Source: Clostridia bacterium (lineage in GTDB: Bacteria > Bacillota > Clostridia > Christensenellales > Aristaeellaceae). From it: DNA of 64,000 nucleotides. Position 1 is the stretch's first letter; each line of letters opens with the position of its first letter. Under the pieces are notes generated by a model. It had not been told where the DNA came from, ran no database searches, and saw only the letters and a program-made list of their open reading frames with translations. The position numbers and the translations under genes were made by a program. This document shows, piece after piece, positions 62,537 through 64,000 of the stretch. The stretch is taken from NCBI GenBank assembly GCA_017429695.1, contig JAFROK010000034.1:62001-126000 (forward strand), read 5' to 3'.

Positions 62537-63700
62537 TCAATACCCATAGTTCCGATCGATGACAGTGCCGTCGATGGCGTTGATGGTCAACAGGCTGTAG
62601 TTGTCAAAAGCGTACTCCTTTCGGCTGCTGTCCTCAACTACACCAAAGAAATCCCAGGCCGGAACCAGTTTGTATTGGTATAATGTGTCCATGCAGTCGA
62701 CTCGGGCGTAACCGAAGGTGATTCTATAAACCTGTGCATGGACGGATTTTCCTTCTTGCTCCAAATAAGCTAGTTTCAGCGGCAGGATGGTTTCCGCCAC
62801 TTGCATGATCTGTTCGAAGGACAAAAGCTGTGGGGTTTCTTCCAGCGTTTCCCCGATCTGATAGGGAGATTCATACAAGATGGTTCCGATACCGAGATCC
62901 CCGTATACGATGATTCGCAAAGCCTCAAAAGGCCATGGTTCCTTGTGGATCACGGAAGTACTGGCCATATCCTGAATGCCGCGGGACACAGTATAGGTGA
63001 TGGGAATACCATTCAACAGGCGATAGAAGCAAAATTCATACCCTTCCGTCGTTCCGTCCCGGCCAATGGCTACGCCGCCCGTCATTTCCGTAAGGTCGGG
63101 AGCAACAGCCTGGGCAGCTTTACGAGCGAGTGCAGCTGCTTCCTCAAAGGAACAAGCGCATCCCACTGCTTCTGTGCCGCTTCGAGCATACAAGGCACGT
63201 GTATCATCCATATCATCCGCAGCAAAAGGCAGTTCCTGAGGATTGCTTGTGTAATGGGTATAATCCTGATAGCTCACTTGCAGCTTTCCGTGATAGCTTC
63301 CATTCAGTTTTTTCGCATCTGCCAACAGAATTTTCTGCCCCTCAAAGCTCAGGATCGATATGGAATCGCTGGCTTGATCCACTGTCCCGTCTGTATTGGC
63401 AGCATAATTATCCGGCATGTATTCCGTCGGCCCCATCCAAAAGCCCTGTCCCAACAGTTCGTCTGCCAGTGCAACCACATTTTCAGCAGGAACAGGCATA
63501 GGCAGCACACTAAAAACCGATGCCTTGCTTACGTCCGGTACATCTACGGTTGCATCAATGATAATCTCTGTCTTTCCTGTTTTAGATTTGATCGTTGTTT
63601 CCAAGTGCTCTGTGGCATTAATCTGGGATTGCACATCCGCCAGGGCGATGCCGGGAAGCAGCAGGCTGAGTGTCAGGATGATTGAAAGGATTCTCTTCAT
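62537..63700 (-). CDS. Secreted paralogue A, first gene of the five-gene array, 387 aa
   Basis: Signal peptide (KRILSIILTLSLLLPGIALAD) followed by VQSQINATEHLETTIKSKTG and KTEIIIDATVDVP. The C-terminal block is complete: LVPAWDFFGVVEDSS and LLTINAIDGTVIDRNYGY. ATG 63700 is chosen because TGCCGGAGGTGAAGGAC precedes it (GGAGG at 8 bases); ATG 63718 lies upstream of this site. As first gene of the operon it lies directly behind the promoter with four phased repeats. All five copies end in Gly-Tyr, hinting at a selected C terminus. Confidence 0.77.
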   Translation of the reverse strand: MKRILSIILTLSLLLPGIALADVQSQINATEHLETTIKSKTGKTEIIIDATVDVPDVSKASVFSVLPMPVPAENVVALADELLGQGFWMGPTEYMPDNYAANTDGTVDQASDSISILSFEGQKILLADAKKLNGSYHGKLQVSYQDYTHYTSNPQELPFAADDMDDTRALYARSGTEAVGCACSFEEAAALARKAAQAVAPDLTEMTGGVAIGRDGTTEGYEFCFYRLLNGIPITYTVSRGIQDMASTSVIHKEPWPFEALRIIVYGDLGIGTILYESPYQIGETLEETPQLLSFEQIMQVAETILPLKLAYLEQEGKSVHAQVYRITFGYARVDCMDTLYQYKLVPAWDFFGVVEDSSRKEYAFDNYSLLTINAIDGTVIDRNYGY

Positions 63701-63724
63701 GTCCTTCACCTCCGGCATCAGGGT

Positions 63725-63785
63725 ATCATAGGACCGGGTTCAAAGTCGTTATCGACTTGTAAGCAAGTTGTAAACAAGTTGTAAA
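63725..63785 (-). promoter_or_regulatory. Promoter with four 11-bp-phased direct repeats, candidate OmpR/PhoP-type response-regulator site
   Basis: On the minus strand TTTACA (63785-63780), TTTACA (63774-63769), CTTACA (63763-63758) and ATAACG (63752-63747) are spaced exactly 11 bp apart. The last overlaps the -35 position of a TATGAT -10 box (63730-63725, spacer 16). This is the layout of Gram-positive PhoP/VanR-type boxes. It drives the five-paralogue/ABC operon. Confidence 0.65.
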
Positions 63786-63968
63786 TCATTGAGTTTCGAT
63801 GTATTCCATGCTGTCGTAATCGTCATTCGGCTGCGGCGTAGCAGTGACTGTCTGCATGATGGTTTCAGCATGCTGTTCAATTTTGTGCGTCATGAAGGGA
63901 AGACCAAGGACAGAAATCGTAGCCAGCAGGATGATCAGCAAAACAGCTATCATGCTTTTCTTATTCAT
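63786..63968 (-). CDS. Small membrane or secreted protein, 60 aa
   Basis: One hydrophobic helix (MIAVLLIILLATISVLGLPF, residues about 6-25) is followed by a polar tail ending in DDYDSMEYIETQ. ATG 63968 has GGAGG about 9 bases ahead, which supports translation. The stop abuts the first of the four promoter repeats. The remaining bases 63969-64000 hold no recognisable gene, but the reading direction suggests an upstream neighbour on the minus strand, possibly the sensor or regulator of this locus. That is a guess. Confidence 0.6.
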   Translation of the reverse strand: MNKKSMIAVLLIILLATISVLGLPFMTHKIEQHAETIMQTVTATPQPNDDYDSMEYIETQ

Positions 63969-64000
63969 CTTTCTTTTCCTCCGCGGGCCAGATCATGGAA

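Noticed and set aside
1-64000. CRISPR arrays, rRNA or tRNA genes
   Set aside because: No array of regular direct repeats with unique spacers and no recognisable rRNA or tRNA sequence was seen on reading either strand.
49656-64000. Second copy of the guaA 3' end marking the right boundary of the mobile element
   Set aside because: No convincing match to the last bases of guaA was seen downstream in the window, so no right attachment site is annotated.

Overview
The window looks like a moderately GC-rich chromosome of an uncultured anaerobic Firmicute (class Clostridia, gut or rumen type). Signs are a clostripain-family secreted protease, LplABC-type sugar uptake genes with AraC regulators, dapL, a glnA-nitR-gltB-gltD nitrogen cluster with an ANTAR protein, a MobA/MobL mobile element with a DUF3847 gene, and secreted protein families common in such genomes. 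The genus assignment is an inference and was not tested.

Layout. (1) 1-16278, minus strand: one uninterrupted reading frame of at least 5,426 codons that runs off the left edge. It encodes a giant secreted, repetitive LktA/filamentous-adhesin-like surface protein. All long plus-strand frames over it are antisense shadows. (2) 16785-22859: a secreted protein of unknown function, a clostripain-like protease paired with a secreted leucine-rich-repeat protein, and a right-handed beta-helix protein. (3) 23088-28369: an LplB/LplC/solute-binding-protein operon with an AraC regulator downstream and direct repeats in front that look like an AraC-type operator. The LplB-like permease carries an extra membrane module of about 235 residues. 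(4) 28821-30727: a DUF218 (SanA/ElyC-like) membrane protein and a second AraC regulator. (5) 30800-49655: a nitrogen and glutamine block made of pyrG, dapL, glmS, an Amt-PII fusion, purC, gltD, gltB, an ANTAR regulator and glnA on the minus strand, and asnB and guaA on the plus strand. It contains five glutamine-dependent amidotransferases. (6) 49739-55628: a mobile element next to the 3' end of guaA, with integrase, XRE regulator, small helix-turn-helix protein, ParM-like actin with a coupled partner gene, a 500-bp structured non-coding region, DUF3847 and a MobA/MobL relaxase. (7) 55630-63968: a tightly coupled operon of five tandem paralogous secreted proteins followed by two ABC-2-like permeases and an ATPase. 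It sits behind a promoter with four 11-bp-phased TTTACA-like repeats.

The most interesting signal is in the nitrogen block. The leaders of glnA, asnB, amt-PII and glmS each start at a strong TTGACA promoter. About 12-19 bases after the -10 box each carries a shared sequence close to GCAAGGGTGTC, and in each case this forms the 5' arm of an intrinsic-terminator hairpin ahead of the start codon. Because glnA and asnB are divergent, their hairpins cannot be terminators of upstream genes. This suggests a common premature-termination switch for nitrogen assimilation, possibly controlled by the ANTAR protein encoded in the cluster, although the hairpins do not show the classical ANTAR double-hexaloop layout.

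Other points of note are a REP-like palindrome inserted in frame in gltB, a 21-bp perfect palindrome between amt and glmS, and decayed short repeats that fill many intergenic gaps.
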